A DNA stretch of 64,000 nucleotides from Cheilinus undulatus (lineage: Eukaryota > Chordata > Actinopteri > Labriformes > Labridae): assembly GCF_018320785.1 (NCBI RefSeq), contig NC_054882.1, forward strand, positions 26,106,719-26,170,718. The letters are read 5' to 3'. Every line of letters starts with the position of its first letter. The first letter of the stretch is position 1. Shown here one piece after another: positions 1-9,586 of this stretch. The notes under the pieces were generated by a model. The model saw only the letters and a program-made list of their open reading frames with translations. It did no database searches and had not been told where the DNA came from. Made by a program: the position numbers and the translations under genes.

Positions 1-228
1 AAAGGGTAAAAAGTAGTCACTGTGCTGTTTGGTATCATGGTGTGTACTACACTGAACATGGACCACAGAAAGCTAAGGAGACAGTCGTCCCAGGATACTA
101 GAATAAAAATTATAACCAAGCATGTTCAAGGTTATGGCTATAAGACTATCTTTAAGTGGCTTTATGTTCCTGTGACTACAGTTGCACATATTATTCAGAA
201 GTTTAAGGTCCACTGGTCAATTTAGTCC
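1..228 (+). mobile_element. Tc1-like transposase, 5' fragment (N-terminal DNA-binding part)
   Basis: The + strand reads an open frame of about 67 codons (22-225). Its middle part (QDTRIKII, then GYGYKTI and TTVAHIIQKFK) matches the N-terminal paired-type helix-turn-helix of fish Tc1 transposases, which binds the terminal inverted repeats. Similarity stops just after KVHW, where a stop codon follows, so the second helix-turn-helix and the DDE catalytic domain are absent. The 5' end and terminal repeat lie outside the window. It is a dead relic. Confidence 0.75.
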
Positions 229-760
229 ACGTGTGTAGCATAATTAAACAGTACCCATTGGAACGTAAGCTAACGTTAGCTGTTTAGTCACCAAGCATAT
301 GTACGTGCTTAAGTGTTAGTGTAATGATAACATTAGCTCATGTGCAGGTAATTCACATATTCTAACAGTACAACTACTATTAAATGAACAAAATGATTGA
401 AGTCACACTTACTTACGTTATTTATCTTACTGGAGTCAAAGAAGGTCGCAGCATGTTTTAAGCATTAGCTTTAGAACCAGGGGAAGGGCAGACGAACACA
501 CGAAGAAGACTGACTTCTGCTTTGTAGGTGAGGTAACTTCCAGTGTTGAGGTGAGGTATGGCTGCCCCTGTTGTCTGCAGCCAGGTCCTTCTCCTTTAAG
601 GACGCAGGTTGGATGCTGCCTTCGAAAACCGTAGGAAATCCTTCCACTCATGAACACAATACGGCTTTAGATTAAGATAACGAGCTGTAGGCATATTCGA
701 ACCAGTGTCTGAATTGTTTAGAAGAAAGCACGTCGGCAGTAAGAAAACGAAAGACCATGG
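229..760. other. Unassigned DNA upstream of rab15
   Basis: No gene is recognised here. A 73-codon minus-strand open frame (657-436) resembles no family I know and has no clear splice structure. A perfect 14-bp palindrome, AGCTAACGTTAGCT, lies at 268-281; the same core recurs near 54.65 kb. Confidence 0.4.
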
Positions 761-1078
761 GGTTCATTACATCTCTTTTTACTCAATACAAGTAAGTTAA
801 TAAACGAATTCATGACTTTTCAGCCCTTTAATTCACTAATCTAAGCCAGAAACCGTATAATACCGTATGTACTCATAAAACATTCGTTGTATTGGCATAA
901 TTTTGCAAAATTATCAAAGCGTTTTCGAGTTTTATCTGTACTGAATAGTTTTCATTTTTCAGATCCCGAGTTTCCGGGGGACGCTGAACGCAGCACACGG
1001 CAACGGTGCGCGTGAGAACATCACCGAGTTGAGCTAGATGGGAGAGTCATGCTTTTCTCAATATTTTAGCTTTTTGTC
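720..1078 (+). promoter_or_regulatory. rab15: rab15 promoter/5' UTR region with a possible 5' UTR intron
   Basis: The stretch 963-1030 is CpG-rich compared with its surroundings and lies directly before the rab15 start codon. A GTAAGT donor at 792 and a pyrimidine-rich acceptor ending in AG at 961-962 could define a small 5' UTR intron (792-962). An ATG at 757 in a good context opens a short upstream frame. Another ATG at 1038 opens a frame that overlaps the true start at 1079 out of phase. No TATA box is evident. The transcription start is not determined. Confidence 0.4.
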
Positions 1079-3262
1079 ATGGCTAAACAGTACGACGTGT
1101 TGGTCAGGCTGCTCATGCTCGGAGACTCGGGGGTCGGGAAGACTTGCATGCTGCGCAGGTTCACGGAAAGTGAATTTAACCCTACACATATCTCCACTAT
1201 CGGTAAGCCATCCAACAAGTTTTCAATGACGTTTGAAAGAGTCATTACAGGTCTGTGTTAGCCTCCTGTTGAATGATAGACGCGCTTCATCAGCATATGA
1301 GACTTTTTCTGAATAAATGTCAAGGCAGCAGCTTTTCCTCCTGCATCTGGCCTATTTATAATCTTTTTTCCTTTTGTTGAAAGTTTTGAAGCAGGCCTAT
1401 TTAGCTGGTAGGATTAGTGCAAAGTGCCTCAGGCCATAACAGCTCTGAAACCAACAGAAAAAACTGTAAGTAGTGAGTGAGCTATACAAATACAGGCCAT
1501 GCTAACATTATGACAACTCTAACTGAGATGTCTCTAAAATGTTTAATATGTTAGAGGTTTAAGAGAGGTCTGTGAAATGTGTAACAAAAACAATCAAGCT
1601 ATTTCCTTTTCACATCATCTCTTCCCATCAAGTTTTTTGTTACCAAATCCTTTTGTTTATCTTAAATGTGGAAGTTGTGGATTGGTTGGCTCATTGGTGA
1701 CACATTAATGACATGTAGGGAGGCTGAAGAATAACATAACAGAAAAGAGTAACCCCATACCTTTATGTTAGACATTGATATTTGTAGTGTCTGTAAAAGA
1801 AAGAAGTGGAGTTTAAAGGGGAGCTTAATTTCAGGTTAGAAGGTTACCGAGGGGAGGCTGTGTTGTGGGAAAGCTTTTTGGGATTAATCAAAGTTATTTG
1901 ACTAAGTTCACAGTGCATAAATCTCATTGCTACTTGATCCATATTATTATTGTGAGAATGTTAAGCCAGCTCTAGACAGGCATCATTTTCTCACTAAACA
2001 GTGGTGCTCAATCACATATATGTAAGTTTCCTCCACGGCTTACAGCCATGGAGGAAACTAGGATAGTGGTGGGAATTCAGGCTCTTTTTAGTGATTGGGT
2101 CATTTGGCTCGGCTCGGCAAGAAGAGCCGGCCCTTTCAGCTTCCAAACGTCTCTTCATTGGGTATCAGTTTGGCTTCATTTGACCTGCCAAATTTAGCAA
2201 TGTTATGGCATTGTTAAACTGTTTACTGGCTGGGCTGTATGACACACCTGATATAAACATTAATGTTACACCATCAAGCATGAATCCTTTATGCGTGGTG
2301 TGCCTGTGGCAGTGTGGAGAAAAATAAATTATCCTTACTAATCAATCATATCACAGACATACAAAATAAACATACATTTTTAAAAAGTAGTTTTTATAAG
2401 AACAGTGATATGAAATGGTTTTTAAACAGGATCTGGATCTTATTGCTCACATAAAAGAGTCAGCTCTTTGAACCAGCTCGTTCATGAACAACATATTGCT
2501 AAACTAGAAGAACTAAATAAAGAAAAAATGTAATGTTGTGTTCACACCAGACCTTAATGATCCTTAATGATCATTGATGATAGTCATGATCATGATGATG
2601 ATGATGATTGATGCCATCAATCATCATAATCATAATCATCATTCATGTGTATTTGAATGCTTAATTATAGGCCTAGGCAATTTACGGCTTGATTTTCTTT
2701 AACTATGCAAATTAAAAAATGTATGTTGACATATGTGATGCAAATTGGGTATGGACTGTTGTATTAAAGGTAATGATAATTTTTATATAATTCTCCTATT
2801 TAACAAGAAAAACATACAAAAATGAAGAAAACAGGATTTTTCATATTCAACAAGAAAAAAATACAAACTTAAGAAAATAGGATTTTTCATACACAATTCT
2901 AAAAATATGCAGCTAGGATGATTGCATGATATGTAATGCATAGCGTTTCTGCTGTTAAAAAACGTTTTAAAGTGGTATTTTGACACAAATGTCAGGTTAA
3001 AGAAACATTGCACCGTCTGTGATTTGAAAATTGCAGCAGGCCATATTGCGATTTAATGTAATTTGCGGTTAATTGCCCAGCCTACTATGAGTCCTAAAGA
3101 AGCAACTAAAGTCACAGGTGGGACTCTAACCCAGTAGGTACCTTCACTCATGGTGCAAATGTGTCTGACGTCAAAAAACCGCAACAATGCACCTGAAACA
3201 TGACTGCCATGAGTGAAGTTACAGCCCAACATTTTTGCCACACATAAACATGCCTCTTTATA

Positions 3263-3302
<40 letters not shown>

Positions 3303-6300
3303 CATTAAAAAAAACACACAAACAGCATTGCAGTAGTAATGGGTTTTTATAATTTAAAGTACGTCCTCGAGATGGAGGTACCTATGATATTATGTGAGAT
3401 TGTATTTTCTGCCATCAATTTCTGTGACAAGCCAAAATGGCTAAGCTAACTGTGTTAGCAGGGATGAGCATTGCTCACATTGCATTGTTACCCGGGCTAC
3501 CCCCCCCCCCCCCCCCCCAAAAAAAGCCTCAAAGCAGGACCATTGGCATTCATTTGCATAACGCTGGTGTGAGGCCAAAACCTCAGATCTCCTTTTTCAT
3601 TATTCTAATAATTTTTCATAGATCAGTGCTATTGGTCATCCTTTTAATCTGTCAGTGTCATTTTACAAATTTGACCCAAATAAAGTAAAAAAAAAAAAAA
3701 AAAGATGACGACACTGATCATTCATTGTTAAATTATTTGAAAAATATAGCGTTTCAGCCCAACTCCAGGGATAAGCAACATGGAGGGGAGAGACAGGGGC
3801 GGTGCTGCGATGGCAGGCGATCGGCTCTCTAGTGACATGCCATCGGCCATGAGCCACATGACAATGCTCACTGCCACCAGGCACTGCTCCTTTAGTGGCA
3901 GACCACAAAGTTTGTGCCATATGCCTTTGCTTACTGCCCCCTTAGTGGCAGGCCACAAGCCACTTCTTGATCTTGGTGCTGCTATGAGTTTGGGTGCAGA
4001 GTTGCCTGTCATTCATCTCACCGTCACTTAATTATAGCTTAATGCAACACTTCATCTTTCCAACACGTGCTTTTTTTACTGTACAACTTTAAAACCCTTT
4101 TGAAATAAGCAATAGATTTAACAATATTGATAATAGTACACTATATGGTGTAAAGTAAAGCACTGAATTAAATTTAAAAATGGGATACTACAGTGTGATA
4201 AATAATTTACATGTCATATTTACAGTACAAAGAGTAAATGTTTTACTGTCATGCTGCCATGTTACACTCTGATGGAACAGAGCCATCTTTAATGTTTGTA
4301 GCACCTGTGCTTAAAATAATTAAGTGATATCACCCCACAGGGCGTGGTGCTGCACTAAATAACAACACTGATACCAGGAGTGCTGTAATAAAAAATGCCT
4401 TGGTGAATGGACTTGAGCTTGTTGTCTAGACATTTGAATATTCGAAGCATTTTTACATTTTTACTCCACACCTACTCATTCACATCTGTTCACACACTGA
4501 TGTTGGAGGCTGCTTTCCATCAGCAAGGCTGTCGAGGAGGGAAAGGGAAGAGCTTCTGAGGGCCAGCCACATAGAGGTCTATTGTAAAGTTTAGTTACGA
4601 TAATAATTTTAATTCTAATCCTAATTCCATTCTTATCAAAGCAACAAAAATACAAAATATATTTATTTGTGCTTCAGTTTAATGTTGCAAATTTCACTAT
4701 GTGAAGCTCCAGCAGCACAGTTTTTGGGCTTACATTAATGCCACTGGAAGTTTGGAAAGCTTAAGCCATGGAATCAGCAGTGTTGGTGCACCTTAGGGGC
4801 TGTTGACCCCGCTTTGGGATTTTACATCGTCTTTAATTTTGTGACTGACTTGCTGTTTTTCTTAAACGCTTCCACTTTTTTAAAATAATGTCACTTGAAG
4901 TTGGTTGTGGAATATCCTGTAGAGATTAAATTTCATGATTCGTCTTATTGCAAAGGTGGAATCCATCACAGTACCACACTTGAAGTCACTGAGCTCTACA
5001 GAACCTAGCTATTTTGTATCATAAATGTTTGCTGAAGGAGACTGTATAGCTAGGAGCTTGATTCCTTAAATTTTAAAGTGTGTTTTTGAGACTGAAGCTG
5101 TTACTTTGTTCATCCCTGTACTTTAAAGTGTGCTTTAAGGACTGATGTTTTAGGTCTGAACTACATTTATATATTTGTATTGACATCAGCGAAAAGGGAA
5201 TTTGTAAATATCAGCGTATTGGATAAGCAGAACTCCAATATATTCATCCTCTTCCTCAAACACACCAATCCCACATTAAGTGCCACAATCAGGATTATTC
5301 ACCGCAGTGTCACTGCTGCTGAAGTTTATCTGGACTTTGTTTTTGTGAAGCTGTCAGTGTTCATATCCTCTCATTTTTTCTTTCTTGTTGTTTTCTGTGT
5401 AGGAGTTGACTTTAAAATGAAAACACTAGAAATAGATGGCATCAAAGTGCGAGTACAGATATGGTAGGTGAATGTATTCATGTATATTTTTATTGCATTT
5501 ACAGTATGCTCACATGCAAACAATTGAATGATCTCTTCTGCTGATGTTTTAAATGTCTGTCGTGCAGGGACACAGCTGGTCAGGAGCGTTATAAAACCAT
5601 TACCAAACAGTACTACAGGAGAGCACAGGTGATTTTACCATCATTACAGCTACATTCACAATCAGTCTCTCAGATATTTGTAGTTAAATATTTCCTGTTC
5701 CTGTTTGTCATCCAGGGTATCATCTTCGTCTATGACATCACTAACAGGCTGTCCTTTCAGCACCTGGCGATGTGGGCCAGTGATGTGGATGAAGTAAGAC
5801 AATAAGTGCTCTTGTTTCACTCTCCTGAACTTGTTGCACTTCAAAGTCTCGCAGTGTTTGTGTAACCTCTCAGCACTGATGAGTCACACAGTTAAGTATG
5901 AATGACAGGATGACAAACCCTCTCATCTCTGTGCTGTCTCGTCCTTTTTTCTTTGATGGTTGTTGTTTTTGCAGTTTGCTCCAGATAAGGTGCAGAGGAT
6001 TCTGGTAGGAAACAAGTCTGATGATGAGCCCAGTAGGCAGGTGACAAAGGACCAAGGAAGCAAGGTATGTTGGAGCCTCATTTTAGATTATATTTAAGTT
6101 TTTCACAATGATTTCATGTTTGTGTTTTATATATCTTGCAAGGTGTTTTTTCCCCAAAGATTTATTTGTGGGCTTTTACACCTTTATGAGGAGATAGGAC
6201 AGTGGATAGAGTAGGAAACTGGGGGAGAGTCCCATCCTGTCCCATCCCAATTTCACCAAATGATTCATCCAGTCCCAGTCCCATTTATTTTAATGACCGC

Positions 6301-8286
6301 AGTGATCGCAAATTAGATTAAATCGCAATATGGCCTCAATTTTTTGCAGCAGCAGAGATTTTATGCACATTATGCAAATATTCAAGTGTCAATTTTTTAT
6401 AATGGTTTACAAAAATCGTCCTTTTTGTGTTTTATGTATCTTTTTCTTAATCAAAATGAGTGACATAAAAATGATAATGCCCTTAAACAAAGCAAATAAC
6501 ATCACATTTGCCATACAAGCCAAAATAGTTAGCTCATTCCATCTAAAACTGATGAAGCCTAGCATTAATTAATAAAAGTCATACTCCAGCTGCGGATAGC
6601 TGGTAGCCAGCCTCACCTCCCCCACCCCAGCCACCTCCTTTATAGTCTTAAGCTTGTTACACCCCCATATTCAGATTCATGCTACTAGAGATTTATTGTT
6701 TCGGAAATAGTTTCATTGTTTCAATACACATAGTCTTATTTATGGAATTATTTATTCCTTGAATTTTTTGAAAAATACACAAGATTAACCCAAGAATAAT
6801 CGCATATTAAATCGCAATATTTGGGAAAAAATCGCAATTAGATTATTTTTGCAAATTGTTCAGCCCTAATAAATAACAGCTTATATTCCTATTAGAAATG
6901 TGTGTGTGCATTTAATTCTGCTCTGTCACTATCATGATTCCAACTCCTGCCTCTCCATGATCTCCGGACTCCAAGAAAAATGTCAGTCCAAGAGTTAGCT
7001 CAGAAAAGAGCTGCAGGGTGGACTTTAACCTGAACTGCCTGCTTCAGTGGATGGGCTTTGAGCTAACTGTTAAGACATCCGTTCATTACAAGAGTTTATA
7101 GAGACATATCAATATTTCAAAGTTTCCTCTATTCTGCTGTACATTTAGTGAAACACACTTTAAGCCAATATTTCACAAACTATGGTACAGAATTCAATTT
7201 GAATGTATATTTCATAAAAGCCCTTTTATATATAGACACACATATATACATATACATATTCTTTTTAGATTCGTCTCTTTATATTAACTTTACCTACAGA
7301 TATAAATCAGTGCAGTTTAATTTTTTTCTCAGGAATTCTGATTTAATTGCAAAAAAGCAATAATTTGGAAGATACATTTTTATTTATGGTAAACCAAAAA
7401 GTATGTCTTCTATTAAGGATGAAGATTATGTAACAAAGATGGATTTATCACTAGTGTCTGTTTTGTTTAATTTAAAGGTGCAGTGTGTAATATTTAGCCT
7501 AGTAGCATTTAGCTGAACAAACTTGGTAAAATAAAGCAAAACATTTCTAAGACGGTCCATCTAAATAAGTGTTTAGTCATCTACATTAAAAAATAGCCAT
7601 TTTGAAAACAACAACTCAGAATAAGCCTTAAATTCATACATAGGGGGGGTCCCCTCCATGGATGCCGCCATCTTGGATTTTTACATGTTTCCATGGTAAC
7701 ATAGAGGAAAAAAGGATAAATAAAGTTATTGTATTGTATTGTATTGTATTCACATTACAGATACACATTAAATTCAACTGGTTGCCACAATTTCCAGCTG
7801 AGAAATGCAATCTAGAACCCACTTCTGGATGTTGATAATCAGTTTTACACACTGCACCTTTAACCTGATCATCAGGTCTTCTCGCCCCGTAGCTCTTTCA
7901 CGCCAGATGCAAACTGACTAACATATGAAATGTCTTTGCTGTTTTATCTTCAACTATTTCAAACTGGATCCTACAGCTAGCAGAAACCTACGGGATGGAC
8001 TTCTATGAGACCAGCGCTTCTACTAGCACTAACATAATGGAGGTAGGACTCTCAAAACAGACTGTCAAACATGCTCCCTGCTGCATTTTAATTTATTGTC
8101 TGTTTTTCCTCTTCCTCCTCCCTTCAGTCCTTCACACGAGCCACAGAGCTGGTGCTGCAGGCTCACATGAGAGACGTGGATGACTTGTTGGGATCTCTGG
8201 ATGATTACCTGGAGAAGGCCGCTCTGGAGTCAGATAAAGACAATCAAGATTCGGTGGACAGCACTCGGAGGAGCTGTGCTTGTTAA
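1079..8286 (+). CDS. rab15: Rab15 small GTPase, complete, seven coding exons
   Basis: Coding exons are 1079-1202, 5403-5463, 5568-5628, 5716-5793, 5975-6064, 7977-8042 and 8128-8286, all with GT-AG borders; together 639 nt, 212 aa, equal to human RAB15. Seen: P-loop GDSGVGKT (15-22), switch I HISTIGVDFK (37-46), DTAGQE (63-68), NKSD (121-124), ETSA (149-152), and a C-terminal CAC that would be doubly geranylgeranylated. The N-terminus MAKQYDVL and the HISTIG switch identify Rab15 rather than the related Rab8/10/13. In mammals RAB15 acts in early and recycling endosome traffic, especially in neurons. The start at 1079 fits homology; the ATG at 1038 is out of frame. Intron 1 (4.2 kb) and intron 5 (1.9 kb) carry repeats. 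Gpx2 follows on the same strand, as in human. Confidence 0.95.
2060..2500. mobile_element. hAT-like MITE relic with GAGCCGGC/GAACCAGCTCG ends
   Basis: In rab15 intron 1. The left part carries AAGAGCCGGCCC (from about 2120) and the right part GAGTCAGCTCTTTGAACCAG (about 2457), matching the 'gagccggctctttgaaccggctcgttc' termini of common fish hAT-type MITEs. The inside has no coding potential. A related fragment (AACCGGTTCG, GCGGCTCTC) lies near 29.85 kb. Exact ends are uncertain. Confidence 0.4.
2565..2645. repeat. ATG/ATC-rich imperfect hairpin
   Basis: GAT-rich triplet sequence on the left (to about 2613) is followed, after a short centre near GCC, by an ATC/AAT-rich complement (to about 2642). 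The two halves can fold into a long imperfect stem. Probably a microsatellite expanded within a palindromic repeat in rab15 intron 1. Confidence 0.5.
2655..3085 (+). mobile_element. MITE 'GCGATT' family, copy 1
   Basis: Ends are GCCTAGGCAATTTACGG on the left and TTAATTGCCCAGCCTAC on the right (about 3070-3085). The interior aligns by eye with 25425-25932 and, inverted, with 6296-6868 (shared ATTGCGATTTAAT, TAAAGG.AATG and GGATTTTT segments). An internal stretch is tandemly duplicated (about 2801-2845 and 2847-2891). No coding capacity. A hAT-like non-autonomous element is likely. Confidence 0.6.
3142..3218. repeat. 12-bp inverted repeat enclosing a CRE palindrome
   Basis: CTTCACTCATGG (3142-3153) is repeated inverted as CCATGAGTGAAG (3207-3218). 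The loop contains TGACGTCA (3166-3173), a full CREB/ATF palindrome. It may be a small MITE or its ends. It sits in rab15 intron 1. Confidence 0.6.
3259..3302. repeat. (TA)n microsatellite followed by a T tract
   Basis: Thirteen TA units run into 18 T residues. Confidence 0.95.
3500..3703. repeat. Poly-C (3500-3518) and poly-A (3687-3703) tracts
   Basis: A run of 19 C and a run of 17 A bracket a 170-bp non-coding stretch in rab15 intron 1. No gene or element was recognised between them. A degenerate TTAGTGGCAG direct repeat occurs at about 3892 and 3941. Confidence 0.8.
3704..5402. other. rab15: Remainder of rab15 intron 1, no gene seen
   Basis: AT-rich intronic DNA. About 5060-5150 contains a CTTTAAAGTGTG...AAGGACTGA segment that also occurs inside the MITE at 42464-42849, so part of this stretch derives from that family. 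The open frame ending at 5467 only covers exon 2 plus upstream intron. Confidence 0.5.
6145..6235 (+). mobile_element. SINE-like fragment ('GATAGGACAGTGGATAGAG')
   Basis: AGATTTATTTGTGGGC and then AGGAGATAGGACAGTGGATA match the front half of a common fish SINE/MITE. A fuller copy is at 18503-18690 and another fragment is at about 23870. Located in rab15 intron 5. Confidence 0.5.
6296..6868 (-). mobile_element. MITE 'GCGATT' family, copy 2 (inverted)
   Basis: Begins with GATCGCAAATTAGATTAAAT and ends with AAATTGTTCAGCCCTAA. Its interior (CTTTTTGTGTTTTATG, GAGTGACATAAAAATGATAA) is the reverse complement of the interior of 25425-25932. The 80-codon frame inside has no homology. It lies in rab15 intron 5. 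Confidence 0.6.
7472..7863. mobile_element. TTAA-flanked MITE with TIR TTAAAGGTGCAGTGTGTAA
   Basis: The left end TTAAAGGTGCAGTGTGTAA (7472-7490) is matched perfectly and inverted by TTACACACTGCACCTTTAA (7845-7863). TTAA at both borders fits a piggyBac-type TTAA target duplication. The 390-bp element has no transposase and contains a (TATTG)n microsatellite at 7727-7750. It sits in rab15 intron 5. Confidence 0.8.
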
Positions 8287-8980
8287 GCTATCACGGTGCC
8301 ATGGCCCATGCTAAGACTATTTCTACTAAAGTGATTTGACTCTTCAACCCCTTCCTCATACCATGACCTGTGAGCTGGGAAGGCACTTGACTGGTTTGGT
8401 AGTTGATACAGTCTGATAAATGCTGTTGCCAGCAGAGCGCTGGTTTTGTTGTTGCTTCCTGCTCTTGTTGTTTTCTTTGGTGAAGTGCACTTGAATCTAC
8501 ACTGTAGGTGAACTATATTCCACAATCTTTGCTATTTTCTTACATTTTAAGACTTCAAACACATATTTTCTTAAATAGATTAACTAAAAACATACAGATC
8601 CACAAAAGTTGAATGCTTAAGCAGAGTAGCCTGAGGATGGCGCTGAATTATTTACACCTCGAAACTCAAACCAAGCAGGGGCGGATTCATTTACACAATG
8701 GACTTATTTCCTCATGGGAGACAGTGTTTTGCCTTGTTCAGTGACCTTTCTGGATGGAGTACATATTTATTTTCCAGCCTGAATGTAAATATGCAATGTT
8801 TTTTATGACTCATTACATCTTGAACTATACATTCAAGCAGCGTTACTGCAGCTTAAAATAATATTTAAGGATCTACAAAGGTGCCATACGATATGTAGTT
8901 TTAATCTATAAGGTACTCTATTTATGAAGGATGTTCAGATGAAGCCATTTATAGGTTAATAAATTTAAATTGTTGTACCT
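8287..8980 (+). other. rab15: rab15 3' UTR with polyadenylation signal
   Basis: Non-coding sequence after the TAA stop. AATAAA at 8958-8963 is the first canonical poly(A) signal, giving a 3' UTR of about 690 nt. Confidence 0.6.
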
Positions 8981-9337
8981 AAAACTAGTACCATGGTTGT
9001 CTGAGCTTTGCTGAGTCACTAAATTTGGACTGCGAGTAAAGTGAGGTCCTAAGAGAGGTCAAACAATTGGTTTATTCATTTTTTATCACTTGGTATGAAA
9101 GACAGGTGATCACATGTTAAATCTTAAATGACTGAGAAATCAGATACCAGTGAAAGAGATAGCATTTAGCTAAACACATGCCATATGGCATAGTACATGT
9201 TGTTTCCTCAATCAACTCTTCGAATGTCAAATGCACAAGCAGAAAATTTAAGAGATTTTAAGATTAATCTATTGATAAACAGTATTTGGATTCAAAAAAG
9301 TTTTTAATGAATTCAGAGACTTTTCAAAGTTTATCAA

Positions 9338-9586
9338 ATGCTGGATAAAGGAGAACACGCCTTAATTGAAAACATGAAAAGTCCATGTACTTGTGGTTTT
9401 AGCGATCTCTCTGAAACGTGTTCAGAGTATTCTGTGTCAGGTGTAGATCAGTTTCTTGTGAAGACATCTGACACCCCTGAAAGGCAGCTCTCTTCCCGCA
9501 GTGAGTCAAATGACAAAGCCGTTTCGATACAGTCACACGTTGAGATCCTGTCCACTTCCAGTGTGGAAGCACAGGAGCCGAGATGA
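9338..9586 (+). other. 82-codon upstream open frame overlapping the gpx2 start
   Basis: An ATG-initiated frame ends in TGA at 9584-9586, overlapping the gpx2 ATG (9583-9585) as ATGA. The encoded sequence resembles no known family. AP-1/NRF2-like sites inside it (9502-9519) suggest that most of it is promoter rather than transcribed leader. Probably fortuitous. Confidence 0.25.
9502..9519 (+). promoter_or_regulatory. gpx2: Candidate AP-1 / antioxidant response element of gpx2
   Basis: TGAGTCA (9502-9508), a perfect AP-1 site, is followed by ATGACAAAGC (9510-9519), which fits the ARE core TGACnnnGC. They lie 64-81 bp upstream of the gpx2 start codon. Mammalian GPX2 is an NRF2 target through a promoter-proximal ARE, so the placement is suggestive. 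Only the motifs are seen. Confidence 0.45.

Noticed and set aside
436-657. 73-codon minus-strand frame as the first exon of a divergent gene upstream of rab15
   Set aside because: The only donor nearby (GTAAGA) gives an unrecognisable peptide, and no neighbour gene expected here matches it.
2783-3013. 76-codon minus-strand frame
   Set aside because: Lies wholly within a MITE copy; Phe/Leu-rich product of AT-rich sequence.
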